Of a stretch of 64,000 nucleotides of DNA, positions 35,221 through 44,748 are shown one piece after another (the stretch's first letter is position 1; every line of letters begins with the position of its first letter). The DNA is taken from assembly GCF_943192915.1 (NCBI RefSeq), contig NZ_CALPCD010000001.1:248001-312000 (forward strand), written 5' to 3'. The notes beneath the pieces are model-generated. The model was not told where the DNA came from. It ran no database searches and saw nothing but the letters and a program-made list of their open reading frames with translations. Position numbers and translations under genes: made by a program. This DNA comes from Anaerotardibacter muris. GTDB taxonomy: Bacteria; Actinomycetota; Coriobacteriia; Coriobacteriales; Eggerthellaceae.

Positions 35221-36066
35221 ATGGCGAAAGAGCATCAGAATTCGCATCATAAACCCGTGATCGGCATCGTGCCGACCAAGCTGCCCGCGCCGTATGACGA
35301 CGGGATAGATCGCTACGAACTGGCTGTTCGAGCTGCGGGTGCGAAGCCGTATCTGCTGCCCGTGACCGACGACGTGGGTGCGTACGAGACCATCTTCCCG
35401 CACATGGATGGCTTCTTGCTGACTGGCGGCAAGGATATCGATCCGGTGCGCTATGGCGACACCGAGGACGACCCCAGCGTGACCGATCATCTGCCCGGCC
35501 GCGAAGAGCTCGAGCATCTGATCTTATGTTACAGCGATGAATTCGACGTGCCTTTGATGGGCATCTGTCGTGGCATGCAGATGCTCAACATCTTCTACGG
35601 GGGAAGCCTTCATCTGGATCTGACCACGCAGCAGAACCTGAATACGCAGTTCGCGGACCATTTTCAGAAGACGCCGTTCGACCAGCCGTCGCATCATGTC
35701 TCACTCGAACCTTCAGGGCGCATCGCGCGCATCCTGCAGACGGATTCGACTCAGGTGAATTCCATGCATCATCAGGGCATCTTGGAGCTTGCGCCCGAAT
35801 TGCGCGCGGCAGCCTACGATGACCAGGGGCTGATCGAGGCGGTGGAGCATCCAGACAAACCTTTCACCATCGGCGTGCAATGGCATCCAGAGTTCTTGGG
35901 TACGCGCAGTTCGATGAATCTACTGTTCGAGCGCTTTGTAGATGCCTGCCAAGAGGAAGCTGATCGCAAGCACGAAAAGCGTGCCAACATTGCCATCGAT
36001 CGCATTCACACAGGCTTCGTTTGGCCTCAAGTTTCCTTCATCGATCGTCAGCCGAAGATTCAGTAG
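35221..36066 (+). CDS. Class I glutamine amidotransferase-like hydrolase (PuuD/peptidase C26 type)
   Basis: The 281-residue protein has a single class I amidotransferase domain: TGGKDIDP near 68, the nucleophile Cys in MGICRGMQ near 117, and the His/Glu pair in GVQWHPEF near 223. Related enzymes hydrolyse gamma-glutamyl amides such as gamma-glutamyl-GABA. There is no synthase partner domain. It follows the AmmeMemoRadiSam genes after 30 bp with a strong GGAGGAGG, so co-transcription is likely. Confidence 0.88.
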   Translation: MAKEHQNSHHKPVIGIVPTKLPAPYDDGIDRYELAVRAAGAKPYLLPVTDDVGAYETIFPHMDGFLLTGGKDIDPVRYGDTEDDPSVTDHLPGREELEHLILCYSDEFDVPLMGICRGMQMLNIFYGGSLHLDLTTQQNLNTQFADHFQKTPFDQPSHHVSLEPSGRIARILQTDSTQVNSMHHQGILELAPELRAAAYDDQGLIEAVEHPDKPFTIGVQWHPEFLGTRSSMNLLFERFVDACQEEADRKHEKRANIAIDRIHTGFVWPQVSFIDRQPKIQ

Positions 36067-36071
36067 TTTTT

Positions 36072-36095
36072 GGGGACGGGTTCAAATCTGTCCCC
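36072..36095. repeat. Family A repeat, copy 11 (half element)
   Basis: Only GGGGACGGGTTCAAATCTGTCCCC remains. It ends 2 bp from the exporter gene stop codon and lies 6 bp after the opposing hydrolase stop. Confidence 0.7.
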
Positions 36096-36097
36096 AG

Positions 36098-37246
36098 TTA
36101 CCAAATGCCGAGAGCAGCTTGCATCCCTAAGCTTACGGCCGCAATGGCCAGACAGCAGCAAAAGCCCAAAAGAATAGGTTTGCCGCCAGATTTCACCAGA
36201 CGCACCAGGTCGGTATTCAGGCCGATAGCAACCATGGCCATGGTGATGAAGAATTTCGAAAGGGTCTTCAGAGGGCTGAAGATATCCGCAGACACGCCGC
36301 ATCCCACTGCGATGGTGGTGATCAGGGATGCTACCAAGAACCAGAGGATGAACAGCGGGAAGGATCGCTTCAAGCTGAAGCCATCCTTGCGTGCGGTCTT
36401 CAGCGGCTCTTCCACTTCAGCTTGCGCATCGTGCAACGCCTTCGCTCCTTCGCCTTCATTCCCCGTTACTTCTCCGCTCACTGCACGCTGCTCAAGCGCT
36501 GCAGATTCGGCAAGCTGGCGTTCCTTGCGTGCGACCCAAAGCGCGAGCACGAACGTGATAGGAATGATAGCTAACGTCCTGGTCAGCTTCACGATGGTTG
36601 CCTGATCGAGCGTGTTCGCACCAGGGTGCATACCATCCCACGCTGCTGCGGCTGCGGTCACCGACGAGGTGTCATTGATGGCAGTACCAGCGAACAGCGC
36701 GAAACCTTCGTTGGACAGACCCAACATGGTGCCAAGCGTGGGAAACACGAGCGCAGCTATAACATTGAATAGGAAGATGACCGAGATGGCCTGGGCAACC
36801 TCTTCATCGCGCGCTTTGATAACAGGTGCCGTTGCCGCAATAGCCGAACCACCGCAGATCGATGAGCCCACACCCACCAGGGTAGCGATACGCTCAGGGA
36901 TCTTCAGCGCCTTGCACAGCACGAAGGCGACCAGCAATGCCGTGACGATGGTAGAGATGATAACGGGCAGCGACTGAGCACCTACGCGCACCACTTCAGC
37001 AAGATTCAACCCGAAACCAAGCAGGATGACCGCATACTGAAGCACCTTCTTCGAGGTGAAGGAGATACCCTGACTGGTGCGTCTGCGGCGCTTCCACACC
37101 AGCGCGATGGCGATGCCCGCCAAGATGCCGAAGACCGGGCCGCCGACCAGCGGGAATAGCTGGCCTAAAAAAGTGCAGCCCAGCGCGATGGCTGCACACA
37201 CCATCACGCCAGGCGCATAGAGTTTCAGTTTCTCAAGAAGAATCAC
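36098..37246 (-). CDS. YeiH/UPF0324-family putative anion (sulfate) exporter
   Basis: The 382-residue polytopic membrane protein has about ten hydrophobic segments, and a charged, low-complexity cytoplasmic loop (about 230-285) splits the bundle. It shows the family pattern [13 protein letters not shown] near 75 and a C-terminal [16 protein letters not shown]. The family is annotated as putative sulfate exporters, but evidence is limited. The GTG start lies 7 bp after the ddh stop, so the two genes are probably co-transcribed. Confidence 0.85.
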   Translation of the reverse strand: MILLEKLKLYAPGVMVCAAIALGCTFLGQLFPLVGGPVFGILAGIAIALVWKRRRRTSQGISFTSKKVLQYAVILLGFGLNLAEVVRVGAQSLPVIISTIVTALLVAFVLCKALKIPERIATLVGVGSSICGGSAIAATAPVIKARDEEVAQAISVIFLFNVIAALVFPTLGTMLGLSNEGFALFAGTAINDTSSVTAAAAAWDGMHPGANTLDQATIVKLTRTLAIIPITFVLALWVARKERQLAESAALEQRAVSGEVTGNEGEGAKALHDAQAEVEEPLKTARKDGFSLKRSFPLFILWFLVASLITTIAVGCGVSADIFSPLKTLSKFFITMAMVAIGLNTDLVRLVKSGGKPILLGFCCCLAIAAVSLGMQAALGIW

Positions 37247-37253
37247 GAGAGGC

Positions 37254-38243
37254 TTAGAGCATATGGGCGCGCAGGTCTTCGTCGGACTGAGCGGAAAGGT
37301 ATGCTGGCGGGATATCGAAGATGGTCTTGCAGCCGGTCATGCCTTCGGTACTCATACGATGTGCCGCGCGTGCGCAAGCCACCAGTACACTGCCGGTGAA
37401 TTCAGGGTTTGAGTCAAGCTTGAGCGAGAACTCGATAACGTGCTTGTTCTCCTTGTCTGCGCCGGTCACACCCGTGCGGATGACAGAACCGCCATGAGGA
37501 ATGCCCTTGTGGTTGCGGTCGAGCTCTTCCTGGGAGATGAAGGTGACCGTGGTGTCGTAGTCGGAGAAGTAGTTCGGCATCTCGACGATGGTCTTTTCGA
37601 TAGCGGCCAGATCGGCGCCTTCTTCTGCCACAACGAAGCACTCGCGGGTGTGCTTTTCGCGGGTGGTCAGCTCGGGGTTAGCACCGCTGCGAACCGCTTC
37701 GAGCGCTGCTGGCACAGGCACGGTGTACTGACGCGCATCGAGTACGCCAGGTACGCGACGGATCGCGTCGGAATGGCCCTGGGAAACGCCACGACCCCAG
37801 AAGGTATAATCGGCGCCTTCGGGCAGGATGCAATTCGCGTAGAGACGCGCCACGGAGAACATGCCCGGATCCCAGCCTACCGAGATGATGGCTACCGTGT
37901 CGTTTTCCTTCGCCGCCTTGTCGACCGCTGCGAAATGCTGCGGGATGTTGGCGTGGGTGTCGAAGGAGTCGACCACGTTGAAGAGCTTCGCATAGCCAGG
38001 GGTCTGTTCGGGCAGGTCGGTAGCACTGCCGCCACCAAGAACGAGCACGTCAACTTCGTCGGTGAATTCGCCGATGTTGGCCACAGAATAGACCGGGACG
38101 TTCGGCGTGAGGGGCTTGATGCTCGCTGGGTCGCGGCGTGAGAAGATAGCCACCAGTTCCACGTCGTCGTTCTGGCGACAAGCCAGTTCAACGCCCTTAC
38201 CCAAGTTTCCATAACCAAGAATTGCAATGCGCGTGTTCGCCAT
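37254..38243 (-). CDS. ddh: meso-Diaminopimelate D-dehydrogenase
   Basis: The 329-residue enzyme has an N-terminal NADP fold ([11 protein letters not shown] near 8), the central [22 protein letters not shown] near 122 and [14 protein letters not shown] near 150, which define this family. It makes meso-DAP directly from tetrahydrodipicolinate, ammonia and NADPH, for lysine and peptidoglycan. AGGAGG lies 6 bp before the ATG. The intergenic region upstream holds a G-rich tandem repeat. Confidence 0.93.
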   Translation of the reverse strand: MANTRIAILGYGNLGKGVELACRQNDDVELVAIFSRRDPASIKPLTPNVPVYSVANIGEFTDEVDVLVLGGGSATDLPEQTPGYAKLFNVVDSFDTHANIPQHFAAVDKAAKENDTVAIISVGWDPGMFSVARLYANCILPEGADYTFWGRGVSQGHSDAIRRVPGVLDARQYTVPVPAALEAVRSGANPELTTREKHTRECFVVAEEGADLAAIEKTIVEMPNYFSDYDTTVTFISQEELDRNHKGIPHGGSVIRTGVTGADKENKHVIEFSLKLDSNPEFTGSVLVACARAAHRMSTEGMTGCKTIFDIPPAYLSAQSDEDLRAHML

Positions 38244-38340
38244 GTGAGCCTCCTGTGCGATGCGTGAAAATGTACAGGATTCAGGATAGCAGTTTTGCAG
38301 GCGCGGACGCGGGGGCGTGGGCGCGCGGTTGAGTTTGCGC

Positions 38341-38417
38341 GGTGTGGGTTGTGGGTTGTGGGTTATGGGTTGTGGGTTGTGGGTTGCGCGGTGTGGGTTG
38401 TAGGTTGCGGGTTGTGG
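38341..38417 (+). repeat. G-rich heptamer tandem repeat (GGGTTGT)n
   Basis: About ten imperfect copies of GGGTTGT/GGGTTAT/GGGTTGC occur in a row on the + strand. Successive GGG runs separated by four bases could form G-quadruplex structures. It lies in the divergent region between ddh and the M16C peptidase gene, about 100 bp upstream of ddh. Confidence 0.85.
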
Positions 38418-38511
38418 CTGCGGTTGAGAATCGCGGCTTGCGCGATCTGCGGATCGAATGCCGATTGGATGGCGATCGAACTGTGGGCGCGCAGGGTTGC
38501 GGCAGGTCTTC

Positions 38512-38517
38512 TATAAT
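38512..38517 (+). promoter_or_regulatory. Possible -10 box for the M16C peptidase gene
   Basis: TATAAT about 150 bp before the start codon. The -35 region lacks a clear match. Confidence 0.4.
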
Positions 38518-38587
38518 CGAGGAGAACGAACACGCGCGGCGGCTTGCCGCTTGCCAGCGACGACCAACCAAGCGGGAGGCGAATCAA

Positions 38588-38650
38588 CGCGACCACCTAT
38601 CGCAACCACCTAATGCAAACATCTGACGCGAACATCTAACGCGAACATGA
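38588..38650 (+). repeat. Degenerate 12-13 bp tandem repeat
   Basis: About five consecutive units related to ACGCGAACATCTA/TCGCAACCACCTA run up to the ribosome binding site of the M16C gene. Confidence 0.6.
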
Positions 38651-38666
38651 ACGTGAGGAATCCAAC

Positions 38667-41609
38667 ATGAATCTTCAACCTGGAAGCACCACATACGGTT
38701 TCACCGTTGAAATCCATGAAGATCTGCCCGAGATCGACGGCACCGCTACGGTGATGCGCCACGCAAGCGGCGCACGCCTGCTGTATCTGGCGAACGACGA
38801 CAACGACAAGGCGTTCTCCATCAGCTTCAAGACGCCGCCAGCCAACGACACGGGCGTGTTCCACATCTTGGAGCACTCGGTGCTGTGTGGGTCGGACAAA
38901 TTCCCCGTGAAGGAGCCCTTCGTGAATCTGCTGAAGAGCTCGATGCAAACATTCTTGAACGCGATGACGTTCGCAGATAAGACGGTCTACCCCGTTTCGA
39001 GCACGAACGAGAAGGACTTGATGAACCTGATGGATGTGTATCTGGATGCAGTGCTGCATCCGGCTATCTATCGGCGCGAGGCCATCTTCAAACAGGAAGG
39101 GTGGCACTACGAACTAGAGTCAGCCGATGCGCCGCTGACCTACAACGGCGTGGTATTCAACGAGATGAAGGGCGTGATGAGCGACCCCGATAACGTGCTC
39201 TACGATGCGCTGCAGGCGGCACTGTTCCCTGACACTGCATATCGTTTCGAATCGGGCGGTCTACCGAGCGCGATCCCGGATCTAACGTACGCGGACTTCT
39301 TGGACAACCACGCGCGCCACTATCGCCTGGACAACAGCTACATCACGCTGTATGGCAACATGGATATCGATAACGTGCTGGCATTCTTGGACGAGCGCTA
39401 TCTTGGTGCTGATGCTGAAGGATCGAGGCCTGTCCCCAAAGTGTCCGGGACAGTTTCGGACCTGTCCCCGAAGTGTCCGAACCCGCTGGAGTTCCAAGAT
39501 GCTGTGGTGGCTGATGACGTAGTGATCGAGATGAACACTTCACCCGAGAACGCGTGCGCGGGACTGGGGTATGTCATCGGTACGGCGGCGGACAACGAGC
39601 GCATCATCGCGGTGGATATCCTGATGGACGCACTGATGGGCAGCAATGAGGCGCCGCTGAAGAAGGCGCTCTTGGAAGCAGGCTTCGCGGGAGATGTGTT
39701 CGACTACATGAACAAATCCATCCTGCAACCGTTCTTGTTGATCGAAGCCAAGGGCATCAAGCCCAAGCAAGCACGAGCATTCAAGCGCTGCGTAGAGGAA
39801 CAAGCGCGGACGCTCGTGGAAAACGGCATCGATAAGCAGCTGATAGAAGGTGCTATCGCGCACGCGGAATTCACCATGCGCGAAGGAGATTTCGGCACGT
39901 CAACAGGTGTTATCTTGGCGGTGAATGCGCTATCTTCATGGCTATACGACGATACGCTCGCTGTTGAACCGCTGCGCTTCGAGACCACGTTCGCTTCGCT
40001 GCGTGAAAAGCTCGAGACGCGCTATTTCGAAGAGCTGCTCGAAGAGGTCTTGCTGACAAATGACCATCGTGCACTGGTGGAAGTCGTGCCGATGGCGGCT
40101 GAATCTTCCGAGGAAGAGCAGCGCTTGGCAGCGGTGAAGTCCACGATGGATGATGCACAGCTCGAGGCCATCATGGCCGATGCCGCTGAGTTGCAGCGCA
40201 TCCAGATGGAGCCTGACAGCCCCGAGGCGTTGGCAACGTTGCCGCTTCTGGAGTTAGCGGACATCGCCGAAGCGCCGGTCGAGCCCGCATGGCATGCGGA
40301 CTCTGCTACGCCGCAGCCGAGCATCATCCATGATGTTCACACCCATGGCATCGACTATCTTTCGTATTATTTTCCGCTCGATGGCGTGAGCTTCGAAGAT
40401 ATGCCGTATGTGAGCTTGCTAGCAGGACTGCTAGGCAAGCTGGATACGGAAGGATACACAGCGGCGGAGCTGGACACGCTTTCGCAGCTTTACTTGGGAC
40501 GCCTGCGTTTTTCAGCGACCACGTACGAGAATGCGAGCGCACCACAGGGCATCGCACCACAGTTCATCGTGGCCACCAGTTGCTTATCGAAGAACGTCGA
40601 CCATGCGGTGATGCTACCGCGCGAGATCTGGGCACGCACGAAATTCAACGATCCCGAGCGCATCCAGACCATCTTGCAACAGCAGCGTATCGCCATGGAG
40701 CAGAATTTCTCCACCATGGGCAACGCGGCTGCGATGGCACGCATCGCAGCAGGACTCACTTACGCGGGCAAGCTGATCGATCAGATCTCGGGCGTTGGCT
40801 TCTATTTCTTCCTGCGCGACCTGCTCGATCACTTCGATGAACGTGCAGATGCACTGGTGGCAAAGCTGGGTGAGCTGGCAGAGCACATCTTCACCACCGA
40901 CATGGTGCTGAGCTTCGCGGGTCCGCGCGAAGACTTGGCACGCGTATGGGAAGTGGGTGACACCTTCGACCTGCACTCGACAGGCGCGAGCGGCGGTCAC
41001 GAGCGTGTGCTCGAGGTGCCGCAGCCAGTTGCCAAGAACGAGGCGTTCATCGTGCCGAGCGATGTGTGCTATGTGGGCGCGGGCACGAATCGCAGCGAGA
41101 TCGACGCGGTGCCGTTCGACGGCGTGACCAATATCGTCACGCGTGCGCTTTCGTACGACTACCTGTGGAACGAGGTGCGCGTTAAGGGCGGCGCGTATGG
41201 TGCGGGGTATCGCGCAACACGAACGGGCACCGTGATGTTCTATTCGTTCCGCGACCCGAACTTGGATAGCACGGTGACCATCTATAACGCCACGGGTGCG
41301 TGGCTGGCAAGCTTCGATCCGAGCGAGACAGAGCTGCGCGGCTACATCATCAGTGCGGTGGCCTCGTACGATGCGCCGGTGAAGCCACGCGCATTGGCGC
41401 AGCGTCAGGATAGCATGTACTTCTCGAACCTGCCGCTCGATTGGCGCGAGAAACTGCGCGCGGAGATGCTCGCCACCACCATCGATGAACTGCGCTCCCG
41501 TGGGACAGCGCTCGAGCGTCTGGCGGAACATGAGATCATCTGCGTCTTCGGCAACAAAGAGAAGATCGAATCCTCCACCCTCGACCTTGAAGTGACCGAA
41601 CTTTACTAA
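38667..41609 (+). CDS. M16C-family zinc metallopeptidase (presequence protease-like) with in-frame repeat
   Basis: A 980-residue cytoplasmic peptidase. The inverted zinc motif HxxEH is in FHILEHSVLCGS near 67, and the downstream Glu ligand is in VFNEMKGVM near 166. The four M16 subdomains and the mid-protein hinge give the usual PreP/CYM1 length. Family members degrade small peptides inside a closed chamber. Residues about 255-271 are encoded by a 51-bp family A repeat that keeps the frame open; the surrounding sequence is an inter-strand loop after LDERYLG. GTGAGG lies 10 bp before the ATG. Confidence 0.92.
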   Translation: MNLQPGSTTYGFTVEIHEDLPEIDGTATVMRHASGARLLYLANDDNDKAFSISFKTPPANDTGVFHILEHSVLCGSDKFPVKEPFVNLLKSSMQTFLNAMTFADKTVYPVSSTNEKDLMNLMDVYLDAVLHPAIYRREAIFKQEGWHYELESADAPLTYNGVVFNEMKGVMSDPDNVLYDALQAALFPDTAYRFESGGLPSAIPDLTYADFLDNHARHYRLDNSYITLYGNMDIDNVLAFLDERYLGADAEGSRPVPKVSGTVSDLSPKCPNPLEFQDAVVADDVVIEMNTSPENACAGLGYVIGTAADNERIIAVDILMDALMGSNEAPLKKALLEAGFAGDVFDYMNKSILQPFLLIEAKGIKPKQARAFKRCVEEQARTLVENGIDKQLIEGAIAHAEFTMREGDFGTSTGVILAVNALSSWLYDDTLAVEPLRFETTFASLREKLETRYFEELLEEVLLTNDHRALVEVVPMAAESSEEEQRLAAVKSTMDDAQLEAIMADAAELQRIQMEPDSPEALATLPLLELADIAEAPVEPAWHADSATPQPSIIHDVHTHGIDYLSYYFPLDGVSFEDMPYVSLLAGLLGKLDTEGYTAAELDTLSQLYLGRLRFSATTYENASAPQGIAPQFIVATSCLSKNVDHAVMLPREIWARTKFNDPERIQTILQQQRIAMEQNFSTMGNAAAMARIAAGLTYAGKLIDQISGVGFYFFLRDLLDHFDERADALVAKLGELAEHIFTTDMVLSFAGPREDLARVWEVGDTFDLHSTGASGGHERVLEVPQPVAKNEAFIVPSDVCYVGAGTNRSEIDAVPFDGVTNIVTRALSYDYLWNEVRVKGGAYGAGYRATRTGTVMFYSFRDPNLDSTVTIYNATGAWLASFDPSETELRGYIISAVASYDAPVKPRALAQRQDSMYFSNLPLDWREKLRAEMLATTIDELRSRGTALERLAEHEIICVFGNKEKIESSTLDLEVTELY
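39429..39479. repeat. Family A palindromic repeat, copy 12 (in-frame inside the M16C peptidase gene)
   Basis: A complete copy of exactly 51 bp (17 codons), encoding a Pro/Ser/Val/Lys-rich peptide. It does not interrupt the gene. Confidence 0.93.
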
Positions 41610-41683
41610 CCCGAAGGCAATTCGAGGCCGAGGGCGCGTATGAAACGAACGACCCGGCGCGCAAGCTTCTTCATTAACGGGCC

Positions 41684-42010
41684 TTACAGTTGCGAGGCGA
41701 GTTTCATGATCTGAGGTTTTGCGGCTTCGCGCATCTTTTGGAGGGAGCGGCGATAGAGCGGGTAGTTCGCGCAGACGATCGCGATCCCCACCACACCAAC
41801 GATGATTCCCAGCACGAAGAAGTCGGTCGCGAGCATGGTCAGGCTCATGCCGATGCCTAGGAGCAGGCATCCGATGATGCCGATGGTGATCGCTTTGATG
41901 CTGGCGCGCTTGAGGATCGAATTCTCGATGCTCACGATCTGGTCCTCGACCGTGTTCTCGGGGCCTTCATAAGTGTACATGTCGACGATCTGTTGAGCAC
42001 TTCTTTCCAT
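41684..42010 (-). CDS. Small two-helix membrane protein
   Basis: The 108-residue protein has an acidic N-terminal cytoplasmic part and two hydrophobic segments (about 40-62 and 64-84). A basic tail contains YRRSLQKMREAAK. No family is recognised. It is divergent from the TetR-like gene with 114 bp between, so it is a candidate target of that regulator. Confidence 0.7.
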   Translation of the reverse strand: MERSAQQIVDMYTYEGPENTVEDQIVSIENSILKRASIKAITIGIIGCLLLGIGMSLTMLATDFFVLGIIVGVVGIAIVCANYPLYRRSLQKMREAAKPQIMKLASQL

Positions 42011-42124
42011 TTGAGATTCCTTTCAAAACGACATATGATGTTTTAAGTTTTGATTTAAGTCTAAGCCGTGTGACCTGGGCGGACAACAACATACATCACA
42101 ACATCTGTCGGGTTAAGGAGAAAT

Positions 42125-42670
42125 ATGGATAAGGCTGAGTCGAAATTCGCGAACATGGCGAAGCGCATGGATTCGGCGCTCATTGAATTGCTGGAGGAAA
42201 AACCCTTCAGTGCCATCACCGTGACCGACGTGTGCAAGGCAGCCGGCGCGCACCGTTCGACGTTCTATTCTCACTACGACAATACGCTCGACCTGCTGAA
42301 CGAGGTGAAGGATGCGACCATGCGCGAGTTCTTCGCGAGCTTCGAGCACCTGCCGCGCGAAACTGCGCTGAAGGATCGCAAGTATTTGGAGGTTTATCTG
42401 CGCTTCGTCGAAGAACACAAGCGGCTTTTCCGGGTGTTTCTGGAGAACATCAACTTGTTCGACGGGTTCGGGATCCTTGAGTCTCTCGAGGGCAACATGC
42501 AGGATATCGTGCCGGCGAGGAGTTCGCGCGAAAAACGTGTGAGCAAGTACAAACTGCTGTTCACAGCGGCGGGAACGACCAGTATCGTGTCGATGTGGCT
42601 AGAATCGGGATGCAAGGAGTCGCGCAGCGAGCTTGCGGATATCATCCTGGCGTGCGCGAACGTCGCGTAA
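42125..42670 (+). CDS. TetR-family transcriptional regulator
   Basis: The 181-residue protein has a typical TetR N-terminal helix-turn-helix (FSAITVTDVCKAAGAHRSTFYSHY, about 29-52) and an all-helical ligand/dimer domain. The start has AAGGAG about 6 bp upstream. A divergent membrane-protein gene lies 114 bp away, the usual layout of a self- and neighbour-repressing regulator. No clear operator palindrome was found in the shared gap, which is AT-rich near 42040-42060 with a repeated TTTAAGT. Confidence 0.85.
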   Translation: MDKAESKFANMAKRMDSALIELLEEKPFSAITVTDVCKAAGAHRSTFYSHYDNTLDLLNEVKDATMREFFASFEHLPRETALKDRKYLEVYLRFVEEHKRLFRVFLENINLFDGFGILESLEGNMQDIVPARSSREKRVSKYKLLFTAAGTTSIVSMWLESGCKESRSELADIILACANVA

Positions 42671-42722
42671 CGCAGGGTTGTTGGCGACTAGCGGCTAACA
42701 ACTGACGGCTGAGGCGTTTTCA

Positions 42723-42773
42723 GGCCGGGAGCAAACTTGTCCGGGACAGTTTCGGGACAGGGTTGCCCCGGCC
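42723..42773. repeat. Family A repeat, copy 13 (diverged)
   Basis: TTGTCCGGGACAGTTTCGGGACAGG is framed by an outer GGCCGGG/CCCCGGCC pair. It lies about 55 bp after the tetR-like gene. Confidence 0.7.
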
Positions 42774-42795
42774 TTGCATTCATCAAGCCAGCAAA

Positions 42796-42824
42796 AAGCA
42801 GGGACCCGAATCGGGTCCCTGCTT
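42796..42824 (-). terminator. Rho-independent terminator of the baeRF-like gene
   Basis: A 13-bp perfect stem (AAGCAGGGACCCG/CGGGTCCCTGCTT) with a 3-nt loop is followed on the minus strand by TTT. It lies about 70 bp after the gene's stop. Confidence 0.85.
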
Positions 42825-42894
42825 CCATCCTCCAAGCTTTCCGCTTGTTCTACGCGCTTCTCCCTGCGCGTGGATCGTTTTCTTCAGCGCTCGT

Positions 42895-43743
42895 CTAACC
42901 TTCAAGGATCGCGCAAGCTGCCTGAGCCAGCTGCTTGGAATTCATGCTGACCGGGTCCTTCTCGATGCCCTTTTCCTTCAGGTGCGGGATGGTCGAGATC
43001 TGGCGGAACTTCGTCTGATGCTCCGGCAGCGTTGCCAGGATGACTGGTGCTTCGCTATTGCGTAGCAGCGTACCTTCGACCGCCTTATTGATGTAGCGGA
43101 AGAACTTTTCGCTCTCAAGCTCGGTCACATCGTTGCGCGAGCGGTGATCGTGATAGGGGTTCAGCTTGTCCATCAGCGCATGATGATCGAGCGCTGGCGC
43201 GTCGCTGAAGTCATGCATCACATCGCCGAACTGATCAGCGATGCCATCGGTCTTCACGTCAACGCGCTGCAGATAATTGCCATGACCCGCGATCAGGCCG
43301 AAGCGATCGGTGCAGACGGCCAAGATGTAATAGTCGGTCTGTTGGAACGCATCGCCCTCGAGCGGACCAAGTTCCCAGTTGTCGCCCACGAAGACCTGTG
43401 GCTCTACCTTGTGATACAGGTTGAAGATGAAGACCTGATCCTTGTTCGCGAAGAGCGCGACGCCTGCTTCCGCATTGCGCCAAACCGCTTCATCAGGAGC
43501 ATTGAGCACGTCTTCAAGGTGAACGATGATCTTGTTGTTAGGCTGCTCGGCATAGTGCGCGTCGATCTCTTGCTTCGCCTTCTTGATAAGATCCTTCACC
43601 TCGATGCGCTCCTTGTTCGAACGGAGCTGCTTGTATTCGGTGGGAAGATAGAGCGAAACGACCGGGCCTTCAGTGGCCGGCGCAAGATCAGCAAGATCGT
43701 TGATGACCTTGACGGTATCTTTAGTGTGATGAATTGGACGCAT
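42895..43743 (-). CDS. baeRF-like (bacterial eRF1-family) protein
   Basis: The 282-residue cytoplasmic protein resembles bacterial archaeo-eukaryotic release-factor-like (baeRF) proteins: an N-terminal alpha/beta part with VSLYLPTEY near 30, a central VALFANKDQVFIFNL, a YYILAVCTDRFGLIAG segment, and a helical C-terminal region with a conserved D-x-x-R/N pattern. The family is proposed to act on ribosomes or RNA, but function is not known. The ATG at 43743 has AAGGAGG 7 bp upstream; the frame stays open upstream without support. Confidence 0.7.
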   Translation of the reverse strand: MRPIHHTKDTVKVINDLADLAPATEGPVVSLYLPTEYKQLRSNKERIEVKDLIKKAKQEIDAHYAEQPNNKIIVHLEDVLNAPDEAVWRNAEAGVALFANKDQVFIFNLYHKVEPQVFVGDNWELGPLEGDAFQQTDYYILAVCTDRFGLIAGHGNYLQRVDVKTDGIADQFGDVMHDFSDAPALDHHALMDKLNPYHDHRSRNDVTELESEKFFRYINKAVEGTLLRNSEAPVILATLPEHQTKFRQISTIPHLKEKGIEKDPVSMNSKQLAQAACAILEG

Positions 43744-43965
43744 GATGAGCCTCCTTGTAATAACGGATATTCCTGCAGCGAGCGCGAAACGGACGATCCG
43801 TTCGTCTTGCTGCATCTCTAAAGTATCACTGTTGGGCGAAGTGAACCGAAGGGCTGTTACTTTGACAAGAAGCTGTAATTTTTCAGTTGAAACGCTGCAA
43901 ACTTGGGGGTTATGGGAGGTGCTGTGGATGTAGGGTAAGATTAAGGGACTGGACAAGGAAGGAAT

Positions 43966-44748
43966 ATGGCGGAGAACGTACAGGTGATCAAAGAGCAACG
44001 TCCGTTGCCAGCGCGCTATGAGAAGTTGCAGACGATCTGGGGAGAAGAGGCATTGCGGCGGATCATGGATTCGCACGTGATGGTGCTTGGCGTGGGCGGC
44101 GTAGGGTCGAACTGCACCGAAGCGCTCGCACGCGGCGGCGTGGGCAGGATCACCATCCTCGACCGCGATGTGGTGGCAGAGAGCAATATCAATCGTCAGT
44201 CCATCGCGTTCTATTCAACACTTGGCCAGCGCAAGGTTGACGTGATGGAGGGCATGATCAAGGATATCAACCCCGAAGCGCAGGTGACCAAATTCTTCCA
44301 ATTCCTGCGCCAGGAAGAGATGGAAGCATTCCTCGATGAATACGCGCGCGATGTGGACTACGTGGTGGACGCCATCGATACCATCTCGGCCAAGTTGAAG
44401 CTGGCAGAGTTGGCCCCGAAATACTCATTCAAGCTGATCAGTAGCATGGGCGGCGCAAACAAAGTGCAGCCCGAATGCTTCAAGATCGCTGATCTTTACG
44501 ACACGGTGAACTGTCCGCTGTGCCGCATCATGCGCAAAGAGGGACGCAAGCGAGGCATCACCGAGCTGAAAGTGCTGTATTCGTGCGAACAGCCCATCGA
44601 CACGGACATGGGCGTGGATTGGGAACGCAGTGAGCGCAAGGACCTGGGCACTGCATCGTTCGTGCCACCGATCTTCGGACAGATGATCGCGGGCGAAGTA
44701 CTGCGCGACCTGGCAGGATTCAACGACCGAATGGATGACGCGTCATGA
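43966..44748 (+). CDS. tcdA: tRNA threonylcarbamoyladenosine dehydratase
   Basis: The 260-residue E1-like enzyme has the GVGGVGSNCTEALARGG nucleotide loop near 42, the ADP-binding LDRDVVAESNINRQ near 65, and the DAIDTISAKL segment near 138. A CxxC pair (CPLC) near 182 could hold zinc. TcdA cyclises t6A37 of ANN-decoding tRNAs using ATP. The TatD gene starts within its stop codon (ATGA). Confidence 0.9.
   Translation: MAENVQVIKEQRPLPARYEKLQTIWGEEALRRIMDSHVMVLGVGGVGSNCTEALARGGVGRITILDRDVVAESNINRQSIAFYSTLGQRKVDVMEGMIKDINPEAQVTKFFQFLRQEEMEAFLDEYARDVDYVVDAIDTISAKLKLAELAPKYSFKLISSMGGANKVQPECFKIADLYDTVNCPLCRIMRKEGRKRGITELKVLYSCEQPIDTDMGVDWERSERKDLGTASFVPPIFGQMIAGEVLRDLAGFNDRMDDAS

Noticed and set aside
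38341..38417. Tandem heptamers considered as a CRISPR array
   Set aside because: Units are too short, have no unique spacers and no cas genes are near.
40614..41870. Minus-strand open frame of about 418 codons
   Set aside because: Antisense to the M16C peptidase and to the gap after it; no domain or ribosome binding site.
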